Position numbers and translations under genes: made by a program | The notes under the pieces: model-generated | The model's database searches: none | The model's input: the letters and a program-made list of their open reading frames with translations, nothing else | What the model was told of the DNA's origin: nothing | DNA from: Lachnoclostridium sp. UBA7097 | Lineage (GTDB): Bacteria; Bacillota; Clostridia; Lachnospirales; Lachnospiraceae | Length of the DNA: 16,189 nucleotides | Direction: 5' to 3' | NCBI GenBank assembly: GCA_002499945.1 | Contig: DKYP01000025.1 | Location: 1-16,189 of the forward strand | Shown here: positions 6,081-14,792 of the stretch, one piece after another | How positions within the stretch are numbered: the stretch's first letter is position 1 | Layout: each line of letters begins with the position of its first letter

Positions 6081-7768
6081 CAAGAAAATTCTTTCCCAAT
6101 CAAAACGTTTTTGCCCTCAAACGCAAACCCGTAGTGCCGTATTCTTTCTTTTAAAATCCCCTTTGCTTCCAGTTCTGTATCATATTTCCTGTCCTTTATC
6201 TGTAACAGCGCATTTTCCACTGTTTCTTCAAGGCTTTTTTCCTTTCTCTTGTTAAATACCTTAAACTCCATTATAATTGCAGGAAGTTCCCCGTCCAGAG
6301 GTTCAAGCATAATATCATATCTTCCAAAACCACTTTCCCTGTTAGATGTAATATGGTACTTCCCGGCAAGGCTTACAATAAGCCCAAGCACAAAACCGTG
6401 GTAAAAACGCTCTGGCTCTTGCACCGAAGCATTCCTGCCAGTATCAAAACTGCTAAATGTACGCAGGGCTATCTGGTTCATAAACTGGTTCATATAATCA
6501 ACATCATCAATAAGTAATGCCTTTACAAAATCATTATATTTAGTATTTTGCTGGCAGAACCATCCCTTTATAATTTTCCGGAACATTCTCATTACTTCAT
6601 AATTGGTAAAAGAAACCTGGTATAAATCATTTTCTTCATATTCTGGTTTTTTATCCACCTTAAGATAACCTGATGCAAGAAGAAGGCTCCATACCGCTGT
6701 GTCACCTTCATTAAGCTGGTTAAACACAATCTCCTCATCAATCTCCACTGTAACCTGCCCTCCTGCCAGCAGGTCCTCAAAAGCCGTTTTAATTTCTGGC
6801 GTCCCTTCCCTGACAAGCTGCCCCGCCAAACTGTTAGAGCTTGTATTTGCCCAATACGTTTTAAGTTTCTTCTCCTTTAAAAAACTTGTAACAGACCAGG
6901 GATTATATATATCTGCCTCATCCCCAAATATAAAACCGTCATACCATTTTTTAACATTATCCTTCCATCCGCCAAGCCCCTGTTCTTCAAGCGCATCAAA
7001 AACCTCTTTCTCTGTAAAACCAAAACATGTTGCATACTGCCCCGAAGTTGTCGTAATAACTACAAGGTTATTCAAATCTGAAAATATGGATTCTTTACTT
7101 ACCCTTGTAATACCTGTCATAAGGCCACGTTCAAGATAAGGGTTTGTTTTGAATGTATAATTAAAAAGAGTGCGTACCAGCAAAACCATCTTATCCCAAT
7201 AGCCATATACATATGCCTCCTGTAACGGTGTATCATATTCATCAAGAAGTATAATAACCTTTTTTCCATAATAATGATTCATGCAAAGTGCCAGCCTGTT
7301 CAATGATAACGCTATTGCAGAATCTGTCATTTCACGATTAATAAAACTAAAATATTCCTTTTCTTGGGAATCCAGCAAATCTTCTTGTAACAAAAAACTA
7401 TATTTTACATATAAGTCTATAATAACATTTACAATACCTTCCCTTGCCATCTCATAATTATCTGATTTAATCCCTGCAAAGCTTATAAAAAGCACTGGAA
7501 AACTCCCTTGTAACTTATGGTATTCTTCATCATTCCATATAGAAAGCCCCTCAAATAAATCTGCCCTGCCTGCATACTGGTTTGAAAAAAAACTCTCCAT
7601 CATGCTTAAATTCAAGGTTTTTCCAAAACGGCGGGGACGTGTAACCAGGGTCACAATATCCCCGTTCTCCCACCACTCTTTTATAAAATTTGTTTTATCA
7701 ATATAAAACGCTCCCATTTCCCTGATAGATTCAAAACTCTGGTTTCCAACTGAAATAATCTCCCCCAT
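6077..7768 (-). CDS. AAA-ATPase-like / PD-(D/E)XK nuclease family protein
   Basis: A 563-residue protein of the AAA_ATPase-like plus DUF1703 family. The N-terminal ATPase part begins with the conserved FYIDKT and has the phosphate-binding motif TRPRRFGKT (43-51). Its Walker B is VIILLDEYDTP (171-181), and the segment MTGITRVSKESIFSDLNNL (217-235) is the family's sensor region. A central helical part with KKWYDGF and YNPWSV follows. The C-terminal nuclease-like domain has GFGRYDIML (D485) and IIMEFKV (E501, K503), which fit the PD-(D/E)XK active site. The family is abundant and often multi-copy in gut Bacteroidetes and Clostridia; its function is not established, though mobility, DNA repair or defence have been considered. 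ATG 7766-7768 has AAAGGCAGG upstream. It has its own promoter, and its stop overlaps the rplU promoter, as for a gene inserted tightly beside that operon. Confidence 0.88.
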   Translation of the reverse strand: MGEIISVGNQSFESIREMGAFYIDKTNFIKEWWENGDIVTLVTRPRRFGKTLNLSMMESFFSNQYAGRADLFEGLSIWNDEEYHKLQGSFPVLFISFAGIKSDNYEMAREGIVNVIIDLYVKYSFLLQEDLLDSQEKEYFSFINREMTDSAIALSLNRLALCMNHYYGKKVIILLDEYDTPLQEAYVYGYWDKMVLLVRTLFNYTFKTNPYLERGLMTGITRVSKESIFSDLNNLVVITTTSGQYATCFGFTEKEVFDALEEQGLGGWKDNVKKWYDGFIFGDEADIYNPWSVTSFLKEKKLKTYWANTSSNSLAGQLVREGTPEIKTAFEDLLAGGQVTVEIDEEIVFNQLNEGDTAVWSLLLASGYLKVDKKPEYEENDLYQVSFTNYEVMRMFRKIIKGWFCQQNTKYNDFVKALLIDDVDYMNQFMNQIALRTFSSFDTGRNASVQEPERFYHGFVLGLIVSLAGKYHITSNRESGFGRYDIMLEPLDGELPAIIMEFKVFNKRKEKSLEETVENALLQIKDRKYDTELEAKGILKERIRHYGFAFEGKNVLIGKEFSC

Positions 7769-7801
7769 AATACCTGCCTTTCTTATGATTTATATAATAA
7801 T

Positions 7802-7830
7802 ATTCTAACAAAGCCAGTTTTGAAATGCAA
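7802..7830 (-). promoter_or_regulatory. Predicted sigma-A promoter of the AAA-ATPase/nuclease gene
   Basis: On the minus strand, TTGCAT (7825-7830) and TAGAAT (7802-7807) are spaced by 17 bases. The start would fall near 7795, about 27 bases before the ATG. It faces away from the prs promoter, with 23 bases between the two -35 boxes. Confidence 0.65.
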
Positions 7831-7853
7831 GGTTTCTATGTAATTCCACCACT

Positions 7854-7882
7854 TTGACTATTTCCCTGGAAAATGCTATATT
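7854..7882 (+). promoter_or_regulatory. Predicted sigma-A promoter of the prs-like gene
   Basis: TTGACT (7854-7859) and TATATT (7877-7882) are spaced by exactly 17 bases, five of six matches at each box. The start near 7889 would give a leader of about 49 bases. The TTG at 7854, which opens a longer frame, is therefore promoter and not a start codon. Confidence 0.75.
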
Positions 7883-7937
7883 AAATACTGTTAATATTTT
7901 TATTGTTTATATACAGATATCCCAATGGAGGTTAATT

Positions 7938-9104
7938 ATGCCAGATACAACTTTTGATGATGCCATGCCTTTTGCGCCCCTTAAAATCATATCTATAGGG
8001 AATTATAATGAATTAGGCATGAAAATAGACAGTTTAATTACTGCCCGCAGGAAGAATGCGCTTTTAAACAGCAAAAAGCCAGTGTTTAAAATGCCAGGAT
8101 ATGATGCAGATTCATATCTTGTCCCGTTTGAGTGTCCAAGGTTTGGCACTGGTGAAGGCAAAGCAGTTATTAATAAATCAATACGTGGTGCTGACCTTTA
8201 TATTATTGCTGATACAACGAATTACAGCAACACTTATGCAATGCGTGGTTATAATTCACATATGTCACCTGATGATTATTTTATGGATATTAAACGTGTT
8301 ATTATGGCATGCAGCGGGCATCCAAGGCGTATTACTGTAATTATGCCTTACCTTTACGAAGGCCGCCAGCATGTACGCATTAATAATGAATCCCTTGATT
8401 GTGCACAGGCTTTGCAGGAACTTGCAGCAATGGGTGCAGATACTATTATAACATTTGATGCGCATGATAACCGTGTACAAAATGCCATTCCTGCCAGCAG
8501 TTTTGAGAATTTCTTTACATCCTACCAGTTTATAAGTGCATTTCTTAAAAATGACCCTGGCATAAAGGCGGATAAAGACCACCTTATGATTATAAGCCCG
8601 GATGAAGGCGGTATGCGCAGGGCAGTATATTATGCCAGCCTTCTTGGTGTTGATATGGGCATGTTTTATAAAAGAAGGGATTACTCAAAGATTTCAAACG
8701 GGGTACACCCTGTGGTTTCAATAGAATTTCTTGGTAATGATGTAAGTGGCAAAGATGTTGTAATTGTTGATGATATGATTGCCTCTGGGCAGACGGTATT
8801 TGAAACAGCAAAAGAACTCCGGAAAAGGAATGTAGGTAAAATTATTATTTGTGCTACTTTCGGGCTTTTTTCAAATGGCACAGACAGGATAGACGAAGCT
8901 TACAGGCAGCATGTTTTTGATGAATTATACACAACAAACCTGTGCTACTGCCCTGATGAAATTAAAAATAAAGACTATTACCACAATGTTGATTTAAGTA
9001 ATTATATATCACTTATTATTGATACATTGAACCATGATATAAGCGTCAGTACAATTATTGATGCAAGCCAGAAGATACAGAAGCTGCTTGCGGACAGGCA
9101 GTAA
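7938..9104 (+). CDS. prs: Ribose-phosphate pyrophosphokinase, long variant
   Basis: A 388-residue PRPP synthetase-like protein, expected to transfer pyrophosphate from ATP to ribose 5-phosphate for nucleotide, histidine and tryptophan synthesis. The PRPP-binding loop VVIVDDMIASGQT (274-286) is clear. FDAH (173-176) with the downstream NAIP, the SPDEGGMRRA segment (220-229) and the flexible-loop KRR (245-247) all have Prs counterparts. It is about 70 residues longer than the usual enzyme. The extra length comes from a longer N-terminus and an insertion around NYSNTYAMRGYNSHMSPDDY (95-114). The usual PYARQDR-type loop reads PYLYEGRQHVR (137-147). I chose the ATG at 7938, preceded by TGGAGG and six bases. 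It is the only plus-strand gene of the window, and its end faces comEC with an 18-base gap. It could be a specialised paralogue rather than the main Prs. Confidence 0.85.
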   Translation: MPDTTFDDAMPFAPLKIISIGNYNELGMKIDSLITARRKNALLNSKKPVFKMPGYDADSYLVPFECPRFGTGEGKAVINKSIRGADLYIIADTTNYSNTYAMRGYNSHMSPDDYFMDIKRVIMACSGHPRRITVIMPYLYEGRQHVRINNESLDCAQALQELAAMGADTIITFDAHDNRVQNAIPASSFENFFTSYQFISAFLKNDPGIKADKDHLMIISPDEGGMRRAVYYASLLGVDMGMFYKRRDYSKISNGVHPVVSIEFLGNDVSGKDVVIVDDMIASGQTVFETAKELRKRNVGKIIICATFGLFSNGTDRIDEAYRQHVFDELYTTNLCYCPDEIKNKDYYHNVDLSNYISLIIDTLNHDISVSTIIDASQKIQKLLADRQ

Positions 9105-9110
9105 CCTGCC
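9097..9110 (+). terminator. Short hairpin at the prs/comEC convergence
   Basis: GGCAG (9097-9101) and CTGCC (9106-9110) pair around TAAC; the TAA stop of prs lies in the loop. It is followed by CGTTTCCCGTTTTC. The stem is only five base pairs, but it is the sole candidate in the 18-base gap between two converging genes. Confidence 0.35.
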
Positions 9111-9122
9111 CGTTTCCCGTTT

Positions 9123-11582
9123 TCAATGCTTATTATAGGTTTTAAGGGTAATTTTATTTCCATCACTTAATACTGTTATAGCACCTGCATCTTTAGTTGC
9201 CACCCAGCTGCTGCCTGCGTCCACAAGCCTGTCTGCCAGCTCTTTGTGCGGATGCCCGTAAGTATTATTTTTGCTGCATGATATTACTGATATGTCTGGT
9301 GACACCCTTTCTAAAAATTCCGCAGATGAAGAATTTTTGGAACCGTGGTGCGCCACCTTCAGTACATTGTAACTTTCAGGCAGGGTTTTGTCTGTATTTA
9401 ACTTTTCAAGAAGGGCTTTTTCACCATTCCCCTCAATATCCCCTGTAAGAAGAAAAGATGTGCTGCCATATGTAATGCTTAATACCGTGGAATACGCATT
9501 AGCTGATTCTGCATTAAAACCGGCCTGTGGATGCAGGCATTTAATACTAAATCCTTTGTTGTCTGATATGGTATCCCCTGTTTTTATATAAGCTGTATTT
9601 ATATTATTTTGTAATGCAAGCTTTACTATGCCATAATACGCTTCGTCTTTACACTCTGGCGCAGGGCCAGGGATAAGCAGGTTATTTACCCTAATGCCGC
9701 TTCCTGGTTGTCCTATAATCTCCCTAAGCCCTGAAATATGGTCTTCGTCGGGATGTGTCATTACCATATACCCAATCTCTTTTATGCCATTATATTTAAG
9801 GAATGGAATAATCCTGTACAGCCCGGTTTTATCTACATTACTGCTGCCACCGTCAACCAAATAAACCGTCCCATTGTTATCCTGGATAAATATTGCATCC
9901 CCCTGCCCTGTATCAAGAAATGTTATATTAACCCCGTTATATCTTTTTGTATAAAGAATTATACAAAGGGCGGCTAAAAGCATGGCCGCTGTTAATACCA
10001 CATGGCAGATATCTTTGTAAAGGACAATGTATATAATAATGGCAAGAATTATAAAATAAACCACAACCTGCCAGTTCCCTGGCCTGCCAGCAATTATTAT
10101 ATTAAATGGAAGTTTCGCTGCATACCTGCATATAGTTTCATAAATATCCAGAAGAAAACATGTGCTTCCAAGTAAAAACTTTGCTGCCGGCATAAAGAAA
10201 AGCCCCATAACCCCTCCTGCGGCAGCAGTAACTACAATTAATGGCATAAGCGGTATTACAATAATATTTATAAATACGCCATACAATGGAAATTCATAAT
10301 AGAAATATAGTATAACTGGAATAGTTATAACCTGGATAGAAAGACTTGTTAAAAATAAATCTGCTGTTTTTTCAAATAAGAGATATAAAATATACCTTGA
10401 ATACATTAATAAATACTTTTCTTTTGTAACTGGCATGCACCTGCCTGTATTTTTTGTTTTAAGGAATTTTTTAAACCTGTATATATAATTCTTTCTTTTG
10501 TTATACCCGCTGTCTGCATTGCCGCCGCCTGTATAAAGCTTTTTAAATGCTGGATAAACCAGCGTAATTCCAAGGACTGCACCAAATGAAAGAAGGAAAC
10601 TGCATGAAAATACTGCAAAAGGCTTTTGTAATAGTATAATAACTGCACTGGCACCAAGTGCTGAAAGCATATCATAACTTCTATATATAAGTGGTGCTAA
10701 AAGCAGTACAGACATCATTATTACAGCCCTGCATGTGGATATGCCAAAGCCTGTCATGCTTCCATATGCAAAGATAAAAACAAGTGTTACTGCCACAGGG
10801 GCAACCCGTGCCAAAGATGCTGTTAAAGATATTGTCTTTATATATTTTAACGAAGTTTTTTTATCTTTATATATATAGCCTGCAATATTGCACAATAATA
10901 TAAAAACACTTTGTATAAACTTATATACAGCCATTCCAAGAATTGATATATGCAAGCCGCTTATTGCAAGAAGATGCCCTATCCCACTCTGTTTATAAAG
11001 GTTTTTTATATCAATATCTGCAAGTGTCTTGTCACCAAGAAGCATGGCTGTTACAATGCCGCCCTGTTTCCCTGGCAATGCATTTCCATACACTTCTGCC
11101 AGCTTGTTTTTTATATTTCTTATACATCTAAGAAATCCATAATAAATACCGCCTGCATTCCCTGCAGTCTCCACATTGCGGGCGGCTGCTGTATAATAGA
11201 TATTTTTCTCTTTTAAATATTCCCTCTGGTTAAACTGCCCTGGATTAGATGGTTTTTCAATTTTAAAAATATTTCCTGCCACTTTTAACCGGCTGCCTGT
11301 TTTAAAACAGGGTTCTTCTTTTACATAAACCAGTATACGTGGAAGGCTGTAAACTGTTGTATTGTCCTTTAAATGTACAGAAACATCTTTTAAATATACA
11401 GAACAGCCATTGTTATTTCCTTCATAATTATAAACCACGCCTGTTATATCTGCTTCTGCCTTGTCCTCAAAAGCAGCATCCATTATATAATACCTTGCAT
11501 CATCTTTCTCTGCAAAAAAGAACCTGTATGCAGCAAATAATATAACAAGTGCAGTAAAAATCCATACTGCCGGCCTTTTTAT
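9123..11582 (-). CDS. comEC: ComEC/Rec2 DNA-uptake channel, apparent AUA start
   Basis: An 819-residue polytopic membrane protein that carries single-stranded DNA across the membrane in natural transformation. An N-terminal transmembrane segment precedes the DUF4131/OB part (PSNPGQFNQREYL). The competence core with LLAISGLHIS (about 204-213) and many helices follows, then a C-terminal metallo-beta-lactamase-like domain. That domain shows FLDTGQGDAIFI, YLVDGGSS, THPDEDHISGL (HPDEDH about 610-615), LLTGDIE and VAHHGSKNSS. The in-frame ATG at 11481-11483 would delete the first helix. The frame stays open 33 codons further to IKRPAVWIFTALVILFAAY, the usual ComEC beginning. Between the upstream TAA and that segment there is no ATG, GTG or TTG in frame. 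ATA (11580-11582), placed behind GAGGGGGTGG, is the only sensible start. The gap to the GerMN gene is 24 bases. Confidence 0.93.
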   Translation of the reverse strand: MKRPAVWIFTALVILFAAYRFFFAEKDDARYYIMDAAFEDKAEADITGVVYNYEGNNNGCSVYLKDVSVHLKDNTTVYSLPRILVYVKEEPCFKTGSRLKVAGNIFKIEKPSNPGQFNQREYLKEKNIYYTAAARNVETAGNAGGIYYGFLRCIRNIKNKLAEVYGNALPGKQGGIVTAMLLGDKTLADIDIKNLYKQSGIGHLLAISGLHISILGMAVYKFIQSVFILLCNIAGYIYKDKKTSLKYIKTISLTASLARVAPVAVTLVFIFAYGSMTGFGISTCRAVIMMSVLLLAPLIYRSYDMLSALGASAVIILLQKPFAVFSCSFLLSFGAVLGITLVYPAFKKLYTGGGNADSGYNKRKNYIYRFKKFLKTKNTGRCMPVTKEKYLLMYSRYILYLLFEKTADLFLTSLSIQVITIPVILYFYYEFPLYGVFINIIVIPLMPLIVVTAAAGGVMGLFFMPAAKFLLGSTCFLLDIYETICRYAAKLPFNIIIAGRPGNWQVVVYFIILAIIIYIVLYKDICHVVLTAAMLLAALCIILYTKRYNGVNITFLDTGQGDAIFIQDNNGTVYLVDGGSSNVDKTGLYRIIPFLKYNGIKEIGYMVMTHPDEDHISGLREIIGQPGSGIRVNNLLIPGPAPECKDEAYYGIVKLALQNNINTAYIKTGDTISDNKGFSIKCLHPQAGFNAESANAYSTVLSITYGSTSFLLTGDIEGNGEKALLEKLNTDKTLPESYNVLKVAHHGSKNSSSAEFLERVSPDISVISCSKNNTYGHPHKELADRLVDAGSSWVATKDAGAITVLSDGNKITLKTYNKH

Positions 11583-11606
11583 CCAACCACCCCCTCTTAT
11601 AACCCA

Positions 11607-12584
11607 TTATGGTGTACCTGATGAAACTGATACATTAGGAAGCACTATATCAAGATTTCTCTCAAACGGCTCGCCAAAATTCACAGAAGAACTATATTCA
11701 AGAACCTGCCCGCCATCTATACTGAACTGTACTTTATTTACAGTTGGAAGTTCAACAAGTGTGTTTACAACAGAATAAATTGCAACATCCGCTGTAACCT
11801 GTTTGCGCTTATTTAAAAACTCAGATGAAAAATCCACATAACACGTATTCTCCCTTACTGTCACCTTATTAAGCCTTGTCCCGTCAGGTATTGTAGGAAG
11901 CACGTTCTTTTTATTTACGCCTTCAATAGAATATGGTCCTTTCATAAGTTGCTCAACTGCAAGCTGCTCTAATGGTATAGTTGCATCATAAGTAATTTCC
12001 ACTGGCACTTCAACAAGTGATGTACCTCTATAATCAGAAAAATACATATTCAGGGTAGTATTCTGCTTATAACTTGTTTCACCACCTGTATTGTCAATAA
12101 AATCATCTGCCCGCATAATGCCCACGGCTTCCATATTGGAAGTAGTAAGCGGCTGTCCTGATACATAGAATTGCACATCTTCCACTTCTGGTATCTGGCA
12201 CAGGGTTTTTACAATAGCTGCCCTTCTGAGTATCTCAGGCACACCTGTATAATTCCCGTATGATGAATTAAAATAAAGCGAAAGCCCTCCTTCACCAGAT
12301 AAAATATAATTATCTATGGTAACATCATCAGGAATGGCTTTTTTCATATAAATATCTTCAGGCTCATTTGACATTTTTTCCAGCAGTTCTTTAACCAGCC
12401 CATATGTTTCTTCTGAAACAGGGCTGTACTTCTCAAATAAAACCTTTGTTTCGTTGGCATCAAGCCCAAATATATAATACCCGTCATAATCTTCACCGTT
12501 TTTGCCCTGGCATGAAGTTAAAAAACACGGGGCAGCCAGAAAAACAGACAGTACCAGTATTATATGGAACGCGGACTTCTTCAT
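11607..12584 (-). CDS. GerMN-domain lipoprotein
   Basis: A 325-residue secreted lipoprotein. Residues 1-25 form a lipoprotein signal peptide with lipobox LTSC, the acylated cysteine being Cys25. Two GerMN-like repeats follow, about 36-163 and 177-311. The second is the clearer: VEVPVEITYDATIPLEQLAVEQLMKGP, then NKVTVRENTCYVDFSSEF and VQFSIDGGQVLEY. GerMN domains are found in the spore germination protein GerM and in lipoproteins next to sensor kinases, such as LpqB beside MtrAB in actinobacteria. Here it follows the histidine kinase by 20 bases, so it may modulate that sensor outside the membrane; this is inferred from context. The ATG at 12582-12584 is preceded by AAGGAGGG. The comEC gene comes 24 bases later. 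Confidence 0.88.
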   Translation of the reverse strand: MKKSAFHIILVLSVFLAAPCFLTSCQGKNGEDYDGYYIFGLDANETKVLFEKYSPVSEETYGLVKELLEKMSNEPEDIYMKKAIPDDVTIDNYILSGEGGLSLYFNSSYGNYTGVPEILRRAAIVKTLCQIPEVEDVQFYVSGQPLTTSNMEAVGIMRADDFIDNTGGETSYKQNTTLNMYFSDYRGTSLVEVPVEITYDATIPLEQLAVEQLMKGPYSIEGVNKKNVLPTIPDGTRLNKVTVRENTCYVDFSSEFLNKRKQVTADVAIYSVVNTLVELPTVNKVQFSIDGGQVLEYSSSVNFGEPFERNLDIVLPNVSVSSGTP

Positions 12585-12604
12585 AACAAGCTGCCCTCCT
12601 TATA

Positions 12605-14050
12605 TTATGGTATATAGTTAAGTGGTATCCTGACTGTAAATGTAGTCCCCTCTTTTTCCTTGCTGTAAAGTTTTATAGAGCCCCTGTGCAGAAGCACCGC
12701 ATTTCTTGTAATTGAAAGCCCGAGCCCTGTACCACCTGTTTCCCTTGACCTTGCCTTGTCAACCCTGTAAAACCTTTCAAATACATTATCCTGTAGTTCT
12801 TCTGGTATCCCTACGCCCGAATCCTGTATTGTTACAAAGAAAAATTTATGGTCTGCATTTAAAGTAACCCTTACCCAGCCATCATCATAATTATATTTAA
12901 TAGCATTTTCAATAATATTGTTAAATGCTATTGATATTTTGACTTCATCCACATCTGCCATAACAGGGCGGTAACTTTCAAATATAAGCTCTATGCTGCG
13001 CTTTGCCGCTATTGGGCGGAGACGCTTAAGAAGCTGTTCTAAAAGTTCGTTTATGCTTATATTAGAAACCTGCATTGTAGCACTGTTTTTATCCATTTTA
13101 ACCATTGAAAGAAGGTCATTTATTATACATGTCATCCTTTCAATTTCTGTAGTTATATCGCCTAAGAACTCCCGGTATATCTCTTCTGGCATTCCTTCCT
13201 GTGAAAGAAGCGAGTCCGACAGCACTTTCATTGAAGCAAGCGGCGTCTTTAACTCATGCGAAACATTGGAAACAAATTCCTGCCTTGAATTTTCCTGTTT
13301 CCTTATTACCTCTGTCATCTGGTTAAAAGACTCTGAAATCTTTACAAGTTCAGAATACCCGTGCATATCAAGCTTAATCTCCATATCCCCTTTGGACAAA
13401 TCCTTAATTGAACTTGCGACCTTCCCCAGTGGTGATGTAAGAAGGAGTGAACATGCAAATGACAATATAATTATAATAAGTGCAATCCCAAGGAGCAGGA
13501 AAAATGTCCTGTGTGACACTTCCCTTGATATATTCTCCAGGTTACTTATTGAATAACTTATTACAATTACCCCGCATACCTCATTAAGCAAGGGGTCTGT
13601 TATAGGCATTGTAAGCTGCATATACCCGCCTAAATTATTTACATATTTCTTCTCACTGCTTCCACTGAAACATTTTACTACTTCTGTAGAGATAAGCGTT
13701 TTGCCTTCTTCAATGCCATAAGTATCTTTTACTATTTTCAAATCCCTGTTGGCTATAATTATACGCCCCTGGTATATATTAGCTATTTCATCTGTTTCAG
13801 TGTCTACATTGCCAGAAACATTAGAAGCATTTCCTGAAAGATAGCCTGATGAAACTACCAGGTTGGAAATAACTGTGCCACATGACTGCAATTCATCTGT
13901 TCTTTGTGAAACCATCTGTGTATCATATGTATTTGTTATTACGTTAAATAGAAATATTATGGGTACAAGGCCAGTAAAAAGCAATATCCCGAATACCTGC
14001 ACACGCATACTTCTAATATTATATAGCAGGCTGCTCCATGCGTTCTTCAA
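12605..14050 (-). CDS. Sensor histidine kinase with extracytoplasmic domain and HAMP
   Basis: A 481-residue membrane kinase of the WalK/PhoR type. Transmembrane helix one covers about 17-38, an external sensor domain about 39-180, and helix two about 182-204. HAMP follows at about 205-257. The dimerisation helix holds the phosphorylated histidine at H265 (SNVSHELKTPLASMK). The ATP-binding part has the N-box NNIIENAIKY (377-386), G1 DSGVGI (410-415), the F-box FERFYRV (424-430) and G2 GGTGLGLS (439-446). The start is TTG (14048-14050) preceded by GGAGG at seven bases. The gene begins 37 bases after the response regulator and precedes the GerMN lipoprotein. The signal is unknown; the external domain is not one I can name. 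All catalytic boxes are intact. Confidence 0.94.
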   Translation of the reverse strand: MKNAWSSLLYNIRSMRVQVFGILLFTGLVPIIFLFNVITNTYDTQMVSQRTDELQSCGTVISNLVVSSGYLSGNASNVSGNVDTETDEIANIYQGRIIIANRDLKIVKDTYGIEEGKTLISTEVVKCFSGSSEKKYVNNLGGYMQLTMPITDPLLNEVCGVIVISYSISNLENISREVSHRTFFLLLGIALIIIILSFACSLLLTSPLGKVASSIKDLSKGDMEIKLDMHGYSELVKISESFNQMTEVIRKQENSRQEFVSNVSHELKTPLASMKVLSDSLLSQEGMPEEIYREFLGDITTEIERMTCIINDLLSMVKMDKNSATMQVSNISINELLEQLLKRLRPIAAKRSIELIFESYRPVMADVDEVKISIAFNNIIENAIKYNYDDGWVRVTLNADHKFFFVTIQDSGVGIPEELQDNVFERFYRVDKARSRETGGTGLGLSITRNAVLLHRGSIKLYSKEKEGTTFTVRIPLNYIP

Positions 14051-14087
14051 AGTATTTCCTCCATACAGCTTATGTTATGGTGCCAGA

Positions 14088-14774
14088 TTATTTCTGGAAA
14101 TAGTAACCAACACCCCATTTAGTATGGATAAAAACTGGATTGCTTGGAGCTTCTTCTATTTTCTCCCTTAAACGCCGGATATGTACATCCACAGTCCTTA
14201 CATCACCTGGATAGTCATACCCCCATACAGTATTTAAAAGTTCTTCCCTTCCATAAACTTTATTTGGATGCAGCATAAGAAGCTCTAACAAGTCAAATTC
14301 CTTTGCTGTAAGGTTTACCTCTTTATCATTAATATAAGCCCTTCTGCTTTCTATATCAATGCGCAGCCCGTTATATGAATAAACCTTTGGCGGCTCTTTT
14401 GTTTCTGACACTGAACTTCTTCTTATAATTGCCTTGATGCGTGCCTTAACCTCTAATATATTAAAAGGCTTTGTAATATAATCATCTGCACCATATTCAA
14501 GCCCTAATATTTTATCCATATCGTCGCCTTTGGCAGTAAGCATTATTACAGGCACATTGGAAAATTCACGTATCTGCTGGCATACTTCAAAACCGTTAAG
14601 CACTGGCAGCATAACATCAAGAAGAATAACATCATATTTATTTTTGTTAATATAATCAAGTGCTTCCTGCCCGTCATATGCACAGTCAACCTCCATGCCA
14701 TCCTGCTCCAGGCTGAAACGTATTCCTTTAACAATTAATTTCTCGTCATCAACTACTAAAACTTTCCTGGCCAT
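14088..14774 (-). CDS. OmpR/PhoB-family response regulator
   Basis: A 228-residue DNA-binding response regulator. The receiver domain has the acidic pair D9-D10, the phosphorylated D53 (ILLDVMLP), T80 (MLTAK) and K102 (TKPF). The output domain is a winged helix of the PhoB kind, with LTAKEFDLLELLMLHPNKVYGREELL, VRTVDVHIRRLREKIE and the wing TKWGVGYYF. The ATG at 14772-14774 is chosen because AAGGATGG lies six bases upstream and the family N-terminus starts there. An ATG at 14792 next to the comEA stop has no ribosome binding site. It pairs with the kinase downstream. Placement directly behind comEA makes the competence genes candidates for autoregulation by this system. Confidence 0.94.
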   Translation of the reverse strand: MARKVLVVDDEKLIVKGIRFSLEQDGMEVDCAYDGQEALDYINKNKYDVILLDVMLPVLNGFEVCQQIREFSNVPVIMLTAKGDDMDKILGLEYGADDYITKPFNILEVKARIKAIIRRSSVSETKEPPKVYSYNGLRIDIESRRAYINDKEVNLTAKEFDLLELLMLHPNKVYGREELLNTVWGYDYPGDVRTVDVHIRRLREKIEEAPSNPVFIHTKWGVGYYFQK

Positions 14775-14792
14775 TATTTTCCATCCTTCCAT

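Noticed and set aside
7854..7937. In-frame extension of the prs-like gene to a TTG at 7854
   Set aside because: The segment overlaps a strong promoter (TTGACT/TATATT) and resembles no Prs N-terminus, and a good TGGAGG site precedes the ATG at 7938.
11481..11483. ATG at 11483 as the comEC start
   Set aside because: It would remove the first transmembrane helix and lacks a ribosome binding site; it is kept only as the alternative to AUA.
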